Below are positions 53,301-63,990 of a stretch of 64,000 bases of DNA, in pieces; within the stretch, counting starts at the first letter, position 1, and every line of letters starts with the position of its first letter. Below the pieces are notes generated by a model. It searched no databases, was not told the DNA's origin, and saw only the letters and a program-made list of their open reading frames with translations. The translations under genes were made by a program, and so were the position numbers. Source of the DNA: Crocodylus rhombifer (taxonomy: Eukaryota; Chordata; Crocodylia; Crocodylidae); assembly GCA_038503035.1 (NCBI GenBank), contig JAVSML010001075.1, forward strand, positions 392,101 through 456,100, in the 5' to 3' direction.

Positions 53301-53927
53301 TTGTACCAGAAGATATTTCTTGCTTCCCCAGCAAAAGACTACCTGTTGTTTATTGTACATATAATGACTGTAGAAGTCATGATTCAGAACAGATTCAGGA
53401 ATGAAAGGTTCCTCAGCTGATCTAAATGGTATTGACTAGGAATTTGATTCCGTATGGTTTTCAACTTTATCTCAGTATACGTATCCATGTTTTATGATCT
53501 AATTTATATGTCAGATTTTGTGTAGAGGAAAAGATCAATTACTAACATCTGCAGATTAAAATTTAATCCTTCCTAAGTATGAAATAGCAAAAGAAGAATA
53601 TGCAGGCTACAGAATTGTCAGCATGTTTATAAATATACGACTCTGGCATGTATGATATATACCCACTGTCTACACAGTGATGACTGCTGCCATTTTCTAC
53701 AAGGCTGAGATATTCCAGTCTGCTTGACACAAATTGCTGTGGTGGCCTTGTACAATCATTCAGAAAAGGACAATAATTATTCCCTGGTTGACACTTTAAA
53801 AGGAGGTATCTTTTACTGTATATTGTATGCTCTGTTTAATAGAAAAAGATGAGTTCTACTTACCAGTTATCCTTCGAAGGTGCTCATGTGAGATCCCACA
53901 GCACAGTTTGAATGTTGCAGGCAGCAT
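44288..53927 (-). CDS. STAR2: StAR paralogue (STAR2-like), complete, 7 exons, 290 aa
   Basis: Seven exons join to 873 nt. Phases after exons 1-6 are 1,1,0,0,2,0, and exon sizes are 64, 123, 146, 159, 185, 94 and 102 nt. This is the classical StAR layout; human StAR is 285 aa. Residues 1 to ~60 form a basic, amphipathic mitochondrial targeting segment, and ~75-290 the START domain that binds cholesterol. The protein should deliver cholesterol to the inner mitochondrial membrane for steroid synthesis. Pocket residues Glu178 and Arg197 (human E169, R188) and Arg191 (human R182) are kept. Both PKA sites of human StAR (S57, S195) are absent. Divergence from StAR and the place next to ADAMTS14 point to STAR2, reported in fish, frog and chicken and not in mammals. 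It lies tail to tail with ADAMTS14. Confidence 0.87.
44390..45081 (-). other. STAR2-like intron 6
   Basis: No recognisable element. Overlapping chance frames on both strands at 44469-44858 have no family resemblance. Confidence 0.5.
45082..45175 (-). CDS. STAR2: STAR2-like exon 6
   Basis: The acceptor is ACCACCAG and the donor GTAAGT. The exon is 94 nt and encodes [20 protein letters not shown] and [10 protein letters not shown], matching AEHGPTCMVLHPL and LTWLLSIDLK of StAR. It is too short for a long open frame but fits in phase on both sides. Confidence 0.92.
45176..46104 (-). other. STAR2-like intron 5
   Basis: Contains a probable CR1 3' tail remnant (CTTCCAGCCCCTATGAAACT at about 45309-45328) and otherwise nothing recognisable. 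Confidence 0.45.
46105..46289 (-). CDS. STAR2: STAR2-like exon 5
   Basis: The acceptor is CTGGCTCCAG and the donor GTAAAG. The exon is 185 nt and encodes [27 protein letters not shown] and [12 protein letters not shown]. The stretch KQET replaces KRRGS(195) of human StAR. E178 and R197 of the cholesterol pocket are conserved. Confidence 0.94.
46290..49070 (-). other. STAR2-like intron 4
   Basis: At 2.8 kb this is the longest intron. I recognise no gene or classed repeat in it. Confidence 0.5.
49071..49229 (-). CDS. STAR2: STAR2-like exon 4
   Basis: The acceptor is CTTGCCAG and the donor GTAAAT. The exon is 159 nt (53 codons, as in StAR) and encodes [38 protein letters not shown] and the end of the first START strands. 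Confidence 0.93.
49230..50128 (-). other. STAR2-like intron 3
   Basis: AT-rich sequence with a short CA run near 49545. No gene. Confidence 0.5.
50129..50274 (-). CDS. STAR2: STAR2-like exon 3
   Basis: The acceptor is TCCTGCAG and the donor GTAAAG. The exon is 146 nt and ends in phase 0. It encodes [20 protein letters not shown] and NGWQMETKQ, aligning with LAYLQQGEEAMQKALGILS and EGW of StAR, the lead-in to the START fold. Confidence 0.9.
50275..51482 (-). other. STAR2-like intron 2
   Basis: AT-rich sequence without recognisable features. Confidence 0.5.
51483..51605 (-). CDS. STAR2: STAR2-like exon 2
   Basis: The acceptor is CTCTTGTAG and the donor GTAAGG. The exon is 123 nt and encodes [14 protein letters not shown], which aligns with GLRQQAVMAIS of human StAR. 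It ends [12 protein letters not shown], where human StAR has the RRRSS motif with Ser57. No PKA consensus remains here. Confidence 0.87.
51731..51790 (+). repeat. MIR-like SINE fragment
   Basis: GATCTTGGGCAAGTCATTTG matches the conserved core-to-3' part of MIR (GACCTTGGGCAAGTCACTT). It is short and diverged. Confidence 0.4.
52398..52660 (-). mobile_element. Old CR1 LINE 3' fragment, minus strand
   Basis: AAGGCTAGAAGAGACTATTA, followed by ATCTACTCTGACCTCTGACA and GAGAATCCACCA, is the reversed 3' part of a widespread sauropsid CR1. It is heavily diverged, older than the other copies here. Confidence 0.65.
53864..53927 (-). CDS. STAR2: STAR2-like exon 1 (coding part)
   Basis: The ATG is at 53925-53927. 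It encodes [20 protein letters not shown] and one more residue plus one base, closely like the start of human StAR (MLLATFKLC). The donor GTAAGT follows 53864. The 64 nt equals the coding length of human exon 1 as I recall it. Confidence 0.9.
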
Positions 53928-54080
53928 GGTCTGGGGATGTCTGTTGCCTTCTGTGTTCAGTGCAAAAGCTGACCGTGGCACTAGTTCATGCCTTTATAGC
54001 GTTAGTGAAGGACAACACCTGATGATATGGACCATGCTTTCTGATAGCAGCTGGGAATGAAGAGTCTCCAAGGACAAAGC
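53928..54080 (-). promoter_or_regulatory. STAR2: Putative STAR2-like promoter
   Basis: On the minus strand TATAAAGG lies at 53991-53998, 64 bases before the ATG, so a short 5' UTR of about 35-40 bases is expected. Two AAGGACA motifs (54008-54014 and, as CCAAGGACA, 54068-54076, both on the plus strand) and a GGTCA read on the minus strand near 53970 resemble nuclear-receptor (SF-1/LRH-1) half sites. StAR promoters are known to use SF-1. This is motif matching only. Confidence 0.45.
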
Positions 54081-57000
54081 AAACAAAGGGAGGGGAGAAG
54101 CAGAGGGAGGAACTCCTTATCCACATAAGTGAAAATTTGCTGCTTTTGCACATTTCTTTTTTGAGATTTAATAAAAATTAACCCTTGCCCATAGTTTGGA
54201 TGGTTGCTGTATTCTAAGATGACATCAATCAGGTACAGATATATTTTTTTAAAACTCCTGACACTTTGTTGGTCTCTCTGAACAAACTACAACATACGGT
54301 GGAGAGAAGCCACAGCCATTCTGAAGTGAGACATTGCATTAAAGTCAGCCTGAATGATACCCATGTGCCTTGTCAGCTGCTTGTAAACATCTTATTGATT
54401 TTTACTTTGTAAGGCACTTGGCCCTTCACCCCCCTCTACCTGAAGAATCTGATGCTTCTCCTCTGCTTATTGCTGTACTGGCTAACTTCATGTAGGAATT
54501 GCAAGCCCTGTTTCACTGTGGCCATACAGGCTTTGTGAACAGAATGAAATGGTTTTGTTTTTAAAAGACATATGAATTTAATCCCAGGCCTATTAACTGC
54601 TGTAGTGTAGACTGGATGCTTATTGATGCCCTATTGAAAATGGGAAATGACGCCTTCCCCATTAGGTGTTGCTCATATACCAGTCACTAAACACTGGATT
54701 GCCTCTAAATAGTGGTTTGTCTAGGATGGTACCTGTTCTCTGACATCTGTCCATAGTAGAACTCATGATGTTGCAGTTGTAACCAGTGATGTTGTCATTA
54801 CTTACGTTACATCTGTAGAATACTTAAATTTGCTAAGGAATCAGCCATCTGGCATGTCTGAGTAAATGGAGGGTCATGCAGCCTTTTTGACCATGGCAAG
54901 ATAACACCAGATATAATTGGATTGTTAGGAGGATTTATAATTGGCTATGTATATTTTGGCTTCTACAGGGGCCAATCAAGTGAGCAGCTTTTGTAACTCC
55001 TGGCTACAGTTTCTGTGTCTTGGTGAGTCATGGGCTGCCTCTCCCTTCTTGCTTGCTATAGTTAATAGTTTCCTGTGCCTTACCCCTTTCCTATCAGGAT
55101 GTGTGGTACCATTATGATGAGGACAGTAAATGTAAGCATTTACTATATGTTTCTGGGGGGCTTTCCTATATAAGGTCTGATTCTGGTTAAAAGAGATAGT
55201 TAAGTGGGGTGGTTCTTGAGCTCCTTTGGTACCAGGAAAGTATAAAACATTGGAGGAAATTCAGAGGCATAAATAAAAAAAATTAAGGGGCTGGAGAATT
55301 TATAAGAGAGTCACATTTTAAAGAGAGAGGTTGGATCCAATATACATGGATACAGTGCATGTATATTGAGGGCAAAATGTCTCTTTGATCTTTGTTTTCT
55401 GCCAGCACGTTTTCACTGCTCTGCTTGTATTTCTGAAAGGGGCATGTGTGTGCTGTTCAGAAATCAGTCAGCATCAAAGGAGTCTGCTCCATCTTCCAGC
55501 GTCTGAGTACTAATTGCTCAGCCTTGCATTACACGATCCTCTGTACAACACAACACCATGTCAGCGTCTCTCTTGAAGGTAGCTTTCATTGGCTTTTTGA
55601 CTATGGAAAAATACTAAAGCAAATTCTTCTGTTGCAAAGAACTTAGGCCACAGCAGAGAGCAGTGTTTTTCACACTATGGATTCCTATTTGAAATCTCAG
55701 GTTTATCTTGTGAATCATGTGCCCTTTCCCAGACAAACATAACAATAACATTTACAAGCCACTTGAACAAAACACAGAATTTCAAAAGCTTTAGCTGTTA
55801 ACAAGGATAACTGGGAATGTTCAGTTAGTCTTGGAGGTGCCCCATTCTTTCATGTGGACCTGCAGGATTTCTTGAGACGACAGCACCAGCACCGTCAGGC
55901 TGTGGTTAATCTATGAGTTCTGGGTGGGCCACATCCAGGGACCTGGGACTCTGCCTTTCATGTGGCTGTTATATTTTTGAGATTTTCTTGGCTGACTCTG
56001 TGCTGTAGAACTTCCTTTCTTCTGAGCTTCAGAAAGGGTGTTAATACCTGTTTATCCACAGTATGCATGTCTGTGGTACAGTGGCAATGCATAGCGGGTA
56101 CACGGGGGTGCATGTGCACCCCCTGAGAGCACTGGTGCAGCAGCCTCTGACAGCCAGTGCTCCCCGGTTAGGCAATGGGTGGGGGGGAGGGGCCAGGAGG
56201 GTTCATGCTTCCAGAATGGCATGGTCGACCATGGGGGGACACCCCCTTCCCCCAGTTGCTGACTGGCTGCTGGGGGGGGGGGGCACATGCCCCCCTGACT
56301 CAGGAGGCACCAGTTGCTCATGCTGTGGTGACAAATTTGTATGATCACAGGCTGCTTCACCATGTATAATATTGCTTTTATGAAGTATCAGCAGCACTGA
56401 GGATCCCAATCCATAATGAGATTTTTGTTTTGCCTTAGGGTTGGAGTGTTGCTGTAGTCAGGATGGTTGAGGCAATGTACACGAGGCAAGGATTTTTGGG
56501 GGAGTTATCTTGTCTGTTTCTTTACACATCTGCAAATCCCCAGGGACACCGATATGGGTTTCAAATTGTTCTTGTTTTTCAGTCTTTTGAATAAAATGTG
56601 GGCAAGTGACAACCCAGTCTTTAGTGCTGTTCTGTAATTTAACACTGCTAAATCTGGATGAGCCTAATCCTGCAGTCTTTCTTCTTAGGGACAATTTTGA
56701 CCCTGCTTTCTGTTAACCCATTGGATTGGAGGTACTGGGGCCAGCAGTTATATGTCAAAACTCATGTCACTGGAATTTGTTTAGATTTTTGCCCACTGAA
56801 CTGTGAGCTATCGTTAGACATTGCTTCTGTCTGGCAAAGCCAGGTTTGATATGCCTGATAACCTGTTTAGCTGTTGTATCTTTTAGCAAGTTTGTTTCAG
56901 GGAAGACAGAATAATAGTCTAGGACAAATAAGTGAATTTTTGGTTTTTATTTAGCTTTTCCAGCCTATGTAAAGAAGTCTCTGCCTGCTGTTTTCCAGGA

Positions 57001-57149
57001 GGCTAATATTCCTGTTCTGCCAGTGTGAACTGTTTGACATATGCAGCATATCTCATCTGCTTCATTTTCCCCTGTAGTGCAGCACTAATTTTCTGCATCA
57101 CAGTTTCATAGTTAGTCTCATTTGCCTAAGGTAAGAGGAAACTATGTTA
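54081..57149. other. Intergenic DNA upstream of STAR2-like gene
   Basis: No exon recognised. A hAT-like end (CAGTGTTTTTCACACTATGG) occurs near 55660. A G-rich block at 56090-56290 has a run of 12 G at about 56271 and palindromic GGGTGCATGTGCACCC. Confidence 0.45.
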
Positions 57150-57412
57150 AGTTTTGGGGTTGTGTCAGAGTTGATTAAGAGTAGGTTCAGGCTTGATATC
57201 AGGAGGCATTACCTTCTGGTTAGGGCTGCCAGGCTCTGGAATGGGCTCCCAAGGGAGGTGGTGCTCTTCCCTATCTTGTGGTTGTTCAAGAGAAGGTTGG
57301 ACAGATATCTGGCTTGGGTATTGTGATCCCAGCACTCGTTCCTGCCCAGGGCAGGGGGTCAGATTTAATGATCTGTTCAGGTCCCTTTTGACCCAAGAAA
57401 CTATGAAATTAT
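57150..57412 (+). mobile_element. CR1 LINE 3' fragment
   Basis: Translation gives SRFRLDIRRHYLLVRAARLW, GLPREVV and FKRRLDRYL, the last part of CR1 ORF2. It is followed by CAGGTCCCTTTTGACCC and a degenerate tail with AACTATGAAAT. Confidence 0.85.
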
Positions 57413-57434
57413 AACTGTGTAGTTTTGCTAAGAG

Positions 57435-57553
57435 GCTAAGCAATGGATTTATATAGGATGGTTTGGGTAGGGATGATCCTGCTTCAGGCAGGGGGCTGGA
57501 GTAGATGACTTATGGAGTTCTCTTCCAGCCCTATGTCTCTATGATGCTATGAA
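57435..57553 (+). mobile_element. Second CR1 3' tail
   Basis: GATGATCCTGCTTCAGGCAG, GGGGCTGGAGTAGATGAC, CTTCCAGCCCTATG and a tail CTCTATGATGCTATGAAA mark another truncated CR1, or a rearranged piece, about 20 bp after the previous one. Confidence 0.8.
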
Positions 57554-60500
57554 AATGTCAAATGCTTCAGAGTGAGCTGTTTGCAGTAATAAGGCTACCT
57601 TCTAACTGGCTTCCTTCTTGCTGGCAACTGCTGCTTACAGGTACAGAGTGAAATACCATTTAAACACTTGTGCCCTCCATATTTTCAGAGTTTGCAAGTC
57701 TGTCTTGGAGTTAAATACTCCATTCTTCCATTCAGACAATTTACTGTGATCATTTTAGTCACAGTGATATGTGGTGATCAGAAATTACCAAGGGTCAAGG
57801 GGTTGGGCAAAAGTCTCTTACATTCAGTATCTGAGTTGCAACTGATCAGTGTTGCATAATATAAGCCTCTATATAATACAGCATACGTGTCTACATAATA
57901 TAACAACCAGTTCCAGCTGGCTCTTGCAAGAGACTTTTAAAGTTATAGTTACCCACAGGATTTCTCTGGGGTGCCCTAAAGGATGGAAATAAGTCACATG
58001 GAAGTATGCCAAGTTCAGATGCCAGGGCATTTCTAATGTAATATTGTAATGTAATAAAATGAGAGCCCCTGATATAACCCTGCTGTTGCTTCATCTGCTC
58101 TCCAAAGTACTTGAGTGCTACTTCAAAGCCAAGAATACAAAGTAATTAAAGAAAGAATGACTATATGAAATGGTTATAAGTAAAATTCATGGTTCATCCA
58201 GACAACTGAGCACTGAAGTCTCAAGAGGGCTCAAGAGGTTAAAAGGGCTCTGTGAAGAGAACTTCTGATCTTTTCAGACATCACAGTTTTCATAATTGAT
58301 TTATTTTCTCCTTCAACAATATTTATAACACTTGTGGGGACCTGAAATAAGAGTGTCTTCCCTCCACTGTACCTTCCCCAGGCCTGTTTGGGGTGTAAGT
58401 GTAGTTGGTGTGGTTCAGCATGAGTTCTTGGCTCTGCAGGCTCTAGTTTGTTGCTGATGGATTGCACTGGTTTGCTTTATATAGTGTTATTAGTTGCACC
58501 AAGCTCACTGCCACCTGCCACCCCACTTAGTCCTTAGGATACTGTGTACTGAAGTCAGACTTCTGGCAGTGCTTCACAGGACTGGGGTTCTTATTTCCAT
58601 ACTTTTTGAACCCAGGGTCCCAGGCAGGTGCCCTTTAATCCTCAAGTTTATTTTTACCCTCTCTCCAAGAACCAGTTGTAGTCCTAGTCCCCTAATTACA
58701 GTTGATTCTGGCATAGCTTGAGTGAAACAATGGCTATGGGAACAAGGAATAGGGATAAAACCAAAGTAATCCATAAGTAAGGAAGAGATTTTCTGTTTAG
58801 TCTAAGATGTGACTAACAGTGTTTCTAGACAGGGCAAAACCTTAATTACAGTGTGTCTAGTCATAGAAGAACCTCACTGGTGTATTTGGACAGTTCATTC
58901 TGTCGGTGAAAAGTTCTTCCATTGTCCTTCCCATGTTTGTTATCCATTTACTCTGGGTTTATCTCCCCTTGAACATTAGTTGTGAAAAAGCCCCTGTTAC
59001 TGTTTTCTATGTGATGGATGAAATCCAGGACCAACTGAAATCAATGGGAGTTTTGCCATTGATTTCAGCAGGACAATCCAAGGTCTTCTATTGTACTAGT
59101 ACACAGCCTGGCATTTCTTGGAGTGAACTTATTGTCCTTTCTTCTTTTTTGGCTGGTGTTCCATTGTCGCAATCTTCAATGCAGCCTCTTGATAAAGCCT
59201 TGAAGTTGTTTTCCCGTTGCCTTATGTTAATTTTTTACAAATCCTTTGAACCTGAATAGATCTTTTGGCAGAGACACCTAAATGTATTGTGACAACTTTA
59301 TTTAATACATATCTGAAGTTGCCCTTGTTTCAGTAATTTCTCTTTGCTGCTGATAGCTTGTATTTTTTGATTTTTTTTGTTTAAAACCCCCCCAAAAGGA
59401 AATGCTTTTCTCTACTCTCAAAACTCTTTCCCCCCACCCACCCCACCCACAGTCAAATGTATAATTCTCTAGATTCTCTCATGCCTCAGCCACCTAGAAG
59501 ATAATATAATGCCAGCTTCCTCCTAGCACAAGCAATTTCCTCCATGTGACACTGCATCCCCTTATTCATGTTCTTGTCACCCTTGTGCCTGCTTTTCTGT
59601 GGTCGTATCCTACCTGCAGAAAGCAGAGACACACTCAGATAACTTTTTATCACCAGTCTTGATGGATGTTATCCATCCGTTGTTTTGAATTCTGTACAAG
59701 GTGACCCTGAAACATCATGTCTTCCTGCTAGGTCCAGAAATTGTACAGCCACAAGGGGATCTGAACTGGACTTCTGAACTTTAGTCTCCTGTTTTTCTGT
59801 GCTGGAAATGGCTGGAGCTATGCACAAACCCTGCTTAGATGATGGAAAGAGATAGTGGGGAGCATTTTCAATGTACATCCAAGAAAACCCCGTCTGGGTG
59901 GTTAAGGGTTAAGCTGTAGTTTTCCACAAGCCCTGCAAAAAGGAGTTGAAGTCAGTTTGGGCCATGGCTCATCCTTTGCTCTCAGAAGAAGAGATATGAA
60001 GAAGACCTATCCCTGGCCCAAGTTATTGTCCTTTGGTACTGGGTCAGGTCCGCTGTGCTGGCTGCCACAGAAGCAGAATCATCTCTATACCTTCTTAGCC
60101 TGCTCACCCATTCTGTATGGACAGGGTATGCTTCTTCTCCTTGGCCCTCTAATATGTAATGTGTGTAGCCCATGTCAGGGAGAAAGGGAGCACCTTTTCT
60201 CCCTTACTCAATAGGTAGAGTGTATAATGTGTGCGATATTTATGAACTAAGGAAGCAGCACTATGATTTTCTGCCTCGGGCCCTTTCTATCTTGAGGGTG
60301 TGCCACTGACTTATAGATGTGGAATATGAGGGATAGGACTGAAGGGGGAAGGCTATCTGCCTGCTCCACCTGGCTTCGCTCTTCATACTGGCACAGTTTT
60401 TCAGGCAACCAGTAAGTATCTCTGGGCCCTCTGCTGCCATCCGTAGTGCTGTCAGCCACCATGTTGTTACATGCTGTTCTGGGGAGCACTTTGTCAACCG

Positions 60501-60625
60501 GGCACAGCCTCTAGCCAACAGTCACTGTATGAATCCTCATCGCTTTCAAGAATAGACTCTTCCTTAAGGAAGAATGATGTAAATAACTGGTCTGTACATT
60601 TAGCTTACCTTGACAGACAAGGAAG
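57554..60625. other. Intergenic DNA
   Basis: No exon recognised on either strand. The reptile-type repeat at 59020-59085 is the only classed feature. A C-rich tract lies at 59428-59452. Confidence 0.45.
59020..59085. repeat. Ancient dispersed palindromic repeat
   Basis: GAAATCAATGGGAGTTTTGC is followed by CATTGATTTCAGCAGGA. The two halves are inverted copies of CATTGA(C/T)TTCA, a motif common in reptile DNA. Confidence 0.5.
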
Positions 60626-60800
60626 ATGGTCCAGTGGCTTGAAGGCTCATGTCTCAGGAAATTCAGGTTCAGTCCTCTATTCAGCCACAGATTTTCTGTG
60701 TGACCTTGGACCTCCTGGACCACAGTTCCCCATCTGTAAAATGGCAGTGATAGACCACAGGTGTTGTGGGAATGAATGCACTGAAGAAGACGAGGCACAT
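60626..60800 (+). mobile_element. MIR-type SINE
   Basis: It has a tRNA-derived head with a B-box-like AGGTTCAGTCC (about 60664), then the MIR core GTGTGACCTTGGACC and CCCATCTGTAAAATGGCAGT near 60730-60749. MIR is an old amniote SINE. Confidence 0.85.
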
Positions 60801-63444
60801 AGATCCTATACTATTAGGGGCCAAGTGAGTACCTTTTATAGATGTCTTTGTGTTACCTACAATGTTTAGAAACACAACTGATTTTAGATCTAGGTGACAG
60901 GCAGCTGGCCCAGACTGTATCTCAGCCACACAAAAATGTTTCCTGAAAATGCTTATATACACTAAGCACCTTCCCAGCCCCTGTCCCCAGAGCAGCTGGA
61001 AATAGCAGCAGCAGTTGGTGGAGGAGGGATGGGAGGGGAGGTACTGCTGAGCATGGAGAGGAGGGGAGAGGGAAGGGGGATTCTTATCTACTTGAGGGAC
61101 TTAAAAGTAAAAAAAAAAAAGTCTGTGTGCTTCTCCCACACAGGTTGACTGAAGGATGAGGAGGGGAGTGCATCCACACCACTGCACCCCCTCCTGGATC
61201 CATCCCCAGGTTGTGTTGGGGAGCATACCTTTTCCTCTGGTGACACATCTTGGTTCACAAATAGACACTGACAGTTGTCAGTCTTACACTGGAAGCTGCA
61301 ACTCACCAGGAGAAGGCTGTAAATATGGTGCAGTCTTTGCTAAAGACAGTGGCCCAGATGTCACTGAAGCCACTGGAGATCCATTACTCCATGGAGGAAT
61401 TTCAATGAGCTTTAGTTCCAAGTGCCCAGCTGCCACTCTTTCAGTTCAAGGACGCTGATACACATGATGCTCAGGCACATTTAAGTAGTGTGGTTCACTA
61501 ATTAAAGTGCCCCCCTGCCTCCTGAAGCACATCTGTAAAATGCTCTGCATGGTTAAATCATTGCACATTATGTTCAAATGTCCTTTATATAAATACATTC
61601 CATCTTTCAAGGCTTTTGTTCCCATTTTCTGGGCCTGCTTCTCATTGACACCACCTGCCATTGCACCACTCTGGCAATTTCGTATCCTCATAAGCAGCAC
61701 AAGTTACATTTATGCTCACTCCAAGCCCTTTTTCAATGCTACAGTGAGGAAGTGAAGCAATGAACTGGTAATGAAGAACAGGAAGCACTGCATCCCTTCA
61801 GCTACTTCATCATTGTGGGAAGAAATGGTGCAAGTGTTCTTGTGTGATTAGTGTTTTGTCACATCTAACTCCGTGTGTGTGTATGTGAAGACTGTCCTTG
61901 TTTATTATTCCTCTTTGAAATCCATGTTTCCCTGGCATACACTTACATAGCCACTGGAGGTCACTGCTGATCTACAGTTACATCATAAAAAGTCGCTCTC
62001 AGTGATGCTTGGAAAGATCACTACCCAGTGTCTGTCTCCTTTGGAAAATGCAATGCAAGGTTTTAAACAATCCTCTGGAGGGTGTTGTTATGTGGTAGGC
62101 TTTCTTATTTAATTTGACCCCTCAAAATCCCAGTTAGATGGGTGACTGCTAGCACATTGCACCAGGTGTAGGGATGGGATTCTGCACACTTGAACCTTTC
62201 CCTAATTTTCATGTGCTAAATGTTTTTTTATGAGATGACCTTTCACTGAAAGGATGGGACCATCAGTTCTAATTGTGCAGATCAATTTAGTGCAAGTAAT
62301 TTCTCAACCTGGGGAAAGAACATTTGCTCATGAAATATCTAAGGTCTCCTGAGGAAAGACAATTGCCAAATGTTAAGTGCAGAAGTGCGTGAATAGCATA
62401 TCAAGATGCAAAGTTAGAATCCTTGCAGCTGACTCTCTTATTCTCAGCCTCAACAAGTTGGCAATTAAGTTGCCTATTAGAGATGGATGAATTTAATGGG
62501 AAGGTGGATGTGGATTCCTTTAAGTTTTTTCCATTTTGTGCATAACCGATGCCACCAGGTTTTAATTAAAACCTGTTTACATGCTAAAGTCATTTCAACC
62601 ATTTGCACTGGAAACACAGAAGGTAGCTAGCATTTTCATGTGACAGAAGCATGCATAGCTTAACTATTTCAGATTGGAACTTCTAAGATCTTTATCATGA
62701 ACTCTAGGATTTTCTTTAGGAATTTCCATATTTCTGTGGCAGGTTGGCAGTCTTGTCATTTCTCCTGTCCATGATGAAAGGTTAATGTGATGAGAAAAGT
62801 GGAGCACAGATACTTTACTGGAATGCAACCTTCCCCCAGCTAATTGTTTGCTAGTGTGTATGGAATAATTAATGGACACACCAGCATGAATTGTAGCCCT
62901 TCTTTGCAAACAAAAACCATGAGCAGACTGTACTGCATGCAAGGAGATCTGTTTATGGCACTGCTTCTTGTACATTTTATTTTGCTTGGCCAGTATTCAG
63001 GCCACTTGCCACTCTGTTTAAAAAAATAACGTAGTGTCTGAAGATGTTTCATTTGTATTCAATAAATAGATCACTGAAAAAAGTAGGACACTGAAGAGTG
63101 AGAGCTACCCTTTACATGGATTTCTCTTAGAGAAGATAAGTTACATGAATTATATGAATTGCATGCGTTTAGGACAGAAGGTCCCAGAACTATGTCCTGG
63201 ATTTATATAACATATTGTCACAGGACAAACTGGCCTCTTAATGTGGTCTGGGACTAGACCTGACCTGTAATGTGTATACTGACAATTTTAGAGAAAAGGC
63301 CACCTGATCCATTAAGTCACTGCCTTTTTCTCTTTTTCTCCAACGCCCATCCAGACCTGAAAATTATGCCAGGAACCTTGACATTTTGGGTGTCTGTAGA
63401 TGTGTGGGGATGCTGCTCTGACATGCTGTAATTACAGTGTGTCA
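60801..63444. other. Intergenic DNA
   Basis: A purine-rich block lies at 61015-61082. A 100-codon frame at 61156-61458 lacks splice context and family resemblance. Nothing else could be classed. Confidence 0.45.
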
Positions 63445-63700
63445 GAGGAGATTTGATTAATTTGAGTCTGTTGGAGCATGGTAATTAGTGTGTTCCAGCA
63501 GCTTCTATGCCTTATGTATTCAGTGTCCTCATTCTTCAAAATGGCAGCAGAGGCACTTTTAACTAAAGCTAATGGAATGAGTTTTAGTTAAAGTGCCCAC
63601 GTTGCCATTTTGAAGTGTGGGATGGTGAATATAAGAGACATGGCAGGTGATTAATTAGATTGGCTCTCAGAGCTGCTCTAATTAAAACTCCATCCCCACC
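63445..63700. repeat. Hairpin repeat, copy B (long arms)
   Basis: Arms at about 63511-63570 and 63579-63634 are inverted copies: TCTTCAAAATGGCAG... and, on the other side, CCATTTTGAAGTGTGGG, joined by TTTAACTAAAGC and AGTTTTAGTTAAAG. The flanks match copy A at 7900-8110. Confidence 0.65.
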
Positions 63701-63795
63701 CCCCTCCACCTCCAGAGCACTATTTTAGTCCCCTCAGCAGTTAGCTTAGCCATGATGTCCACTGGGAAGCCAAGGAGTGGTTAATACACCTATGG

Positions 63796-63990
63796 GTGCA
63801 TAAACACATACTAACTTTCTGGCAGTTAAGATGACTTAACTTTTTAAAGTCAGCTTAACTATCAGAGCGTACACACCTCCGATGTGTATTATCTTAAATT
63901 GCATTAGTTAAGTTGACTTGTCTCACAAGATGGCCACCACCATATATTAAATCACCTTATTTTAAATCACCTTTAGTATATGTGTACACA
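63796..63990. repeat. Short inverted-repeat element
   Basis: The left end GTGCATAAACACATACTAA and the reversed right end GTGTACACATATACTAAA are imperfect inverted copies. It is probably a small non-autonomous DNA transposon at the window edge. Confidence 0.4.

Larger units (their letters stand above)
51606..53863 (-). other. STAR2-like intron 1
   Basis: Contains a MIR-like fragment (51731-51790) and an old CR1 fragment (52398-52660). The rest is AT-rich without features. Confidence 0.5.

Noticed and set aside
44288..53927. The gene being classical STAR
   Set aside because: Exon structure fits, but loss of both PKA sites, many substitutions and the ADAMTS14 neighbourhood argue for the paralogue. 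A phylogeny would settle it.
60640..60700. tRNA gene
   Set aside because: The B-box-like sequence belongs to the tRNA-derived head of the MIR. No cloverleaf with intact acceptor stem is visible.
60471..60869. A 132-codon frame
   Set aside because: Its middle is a MIR SINE, so the frame is not a gene.
61156..61458. A 100-codon frame, possible exon
   Set aside because: No splice sites in the right phase, no recognised domain, and flanking sequence resembles dispersed repeat DNA.
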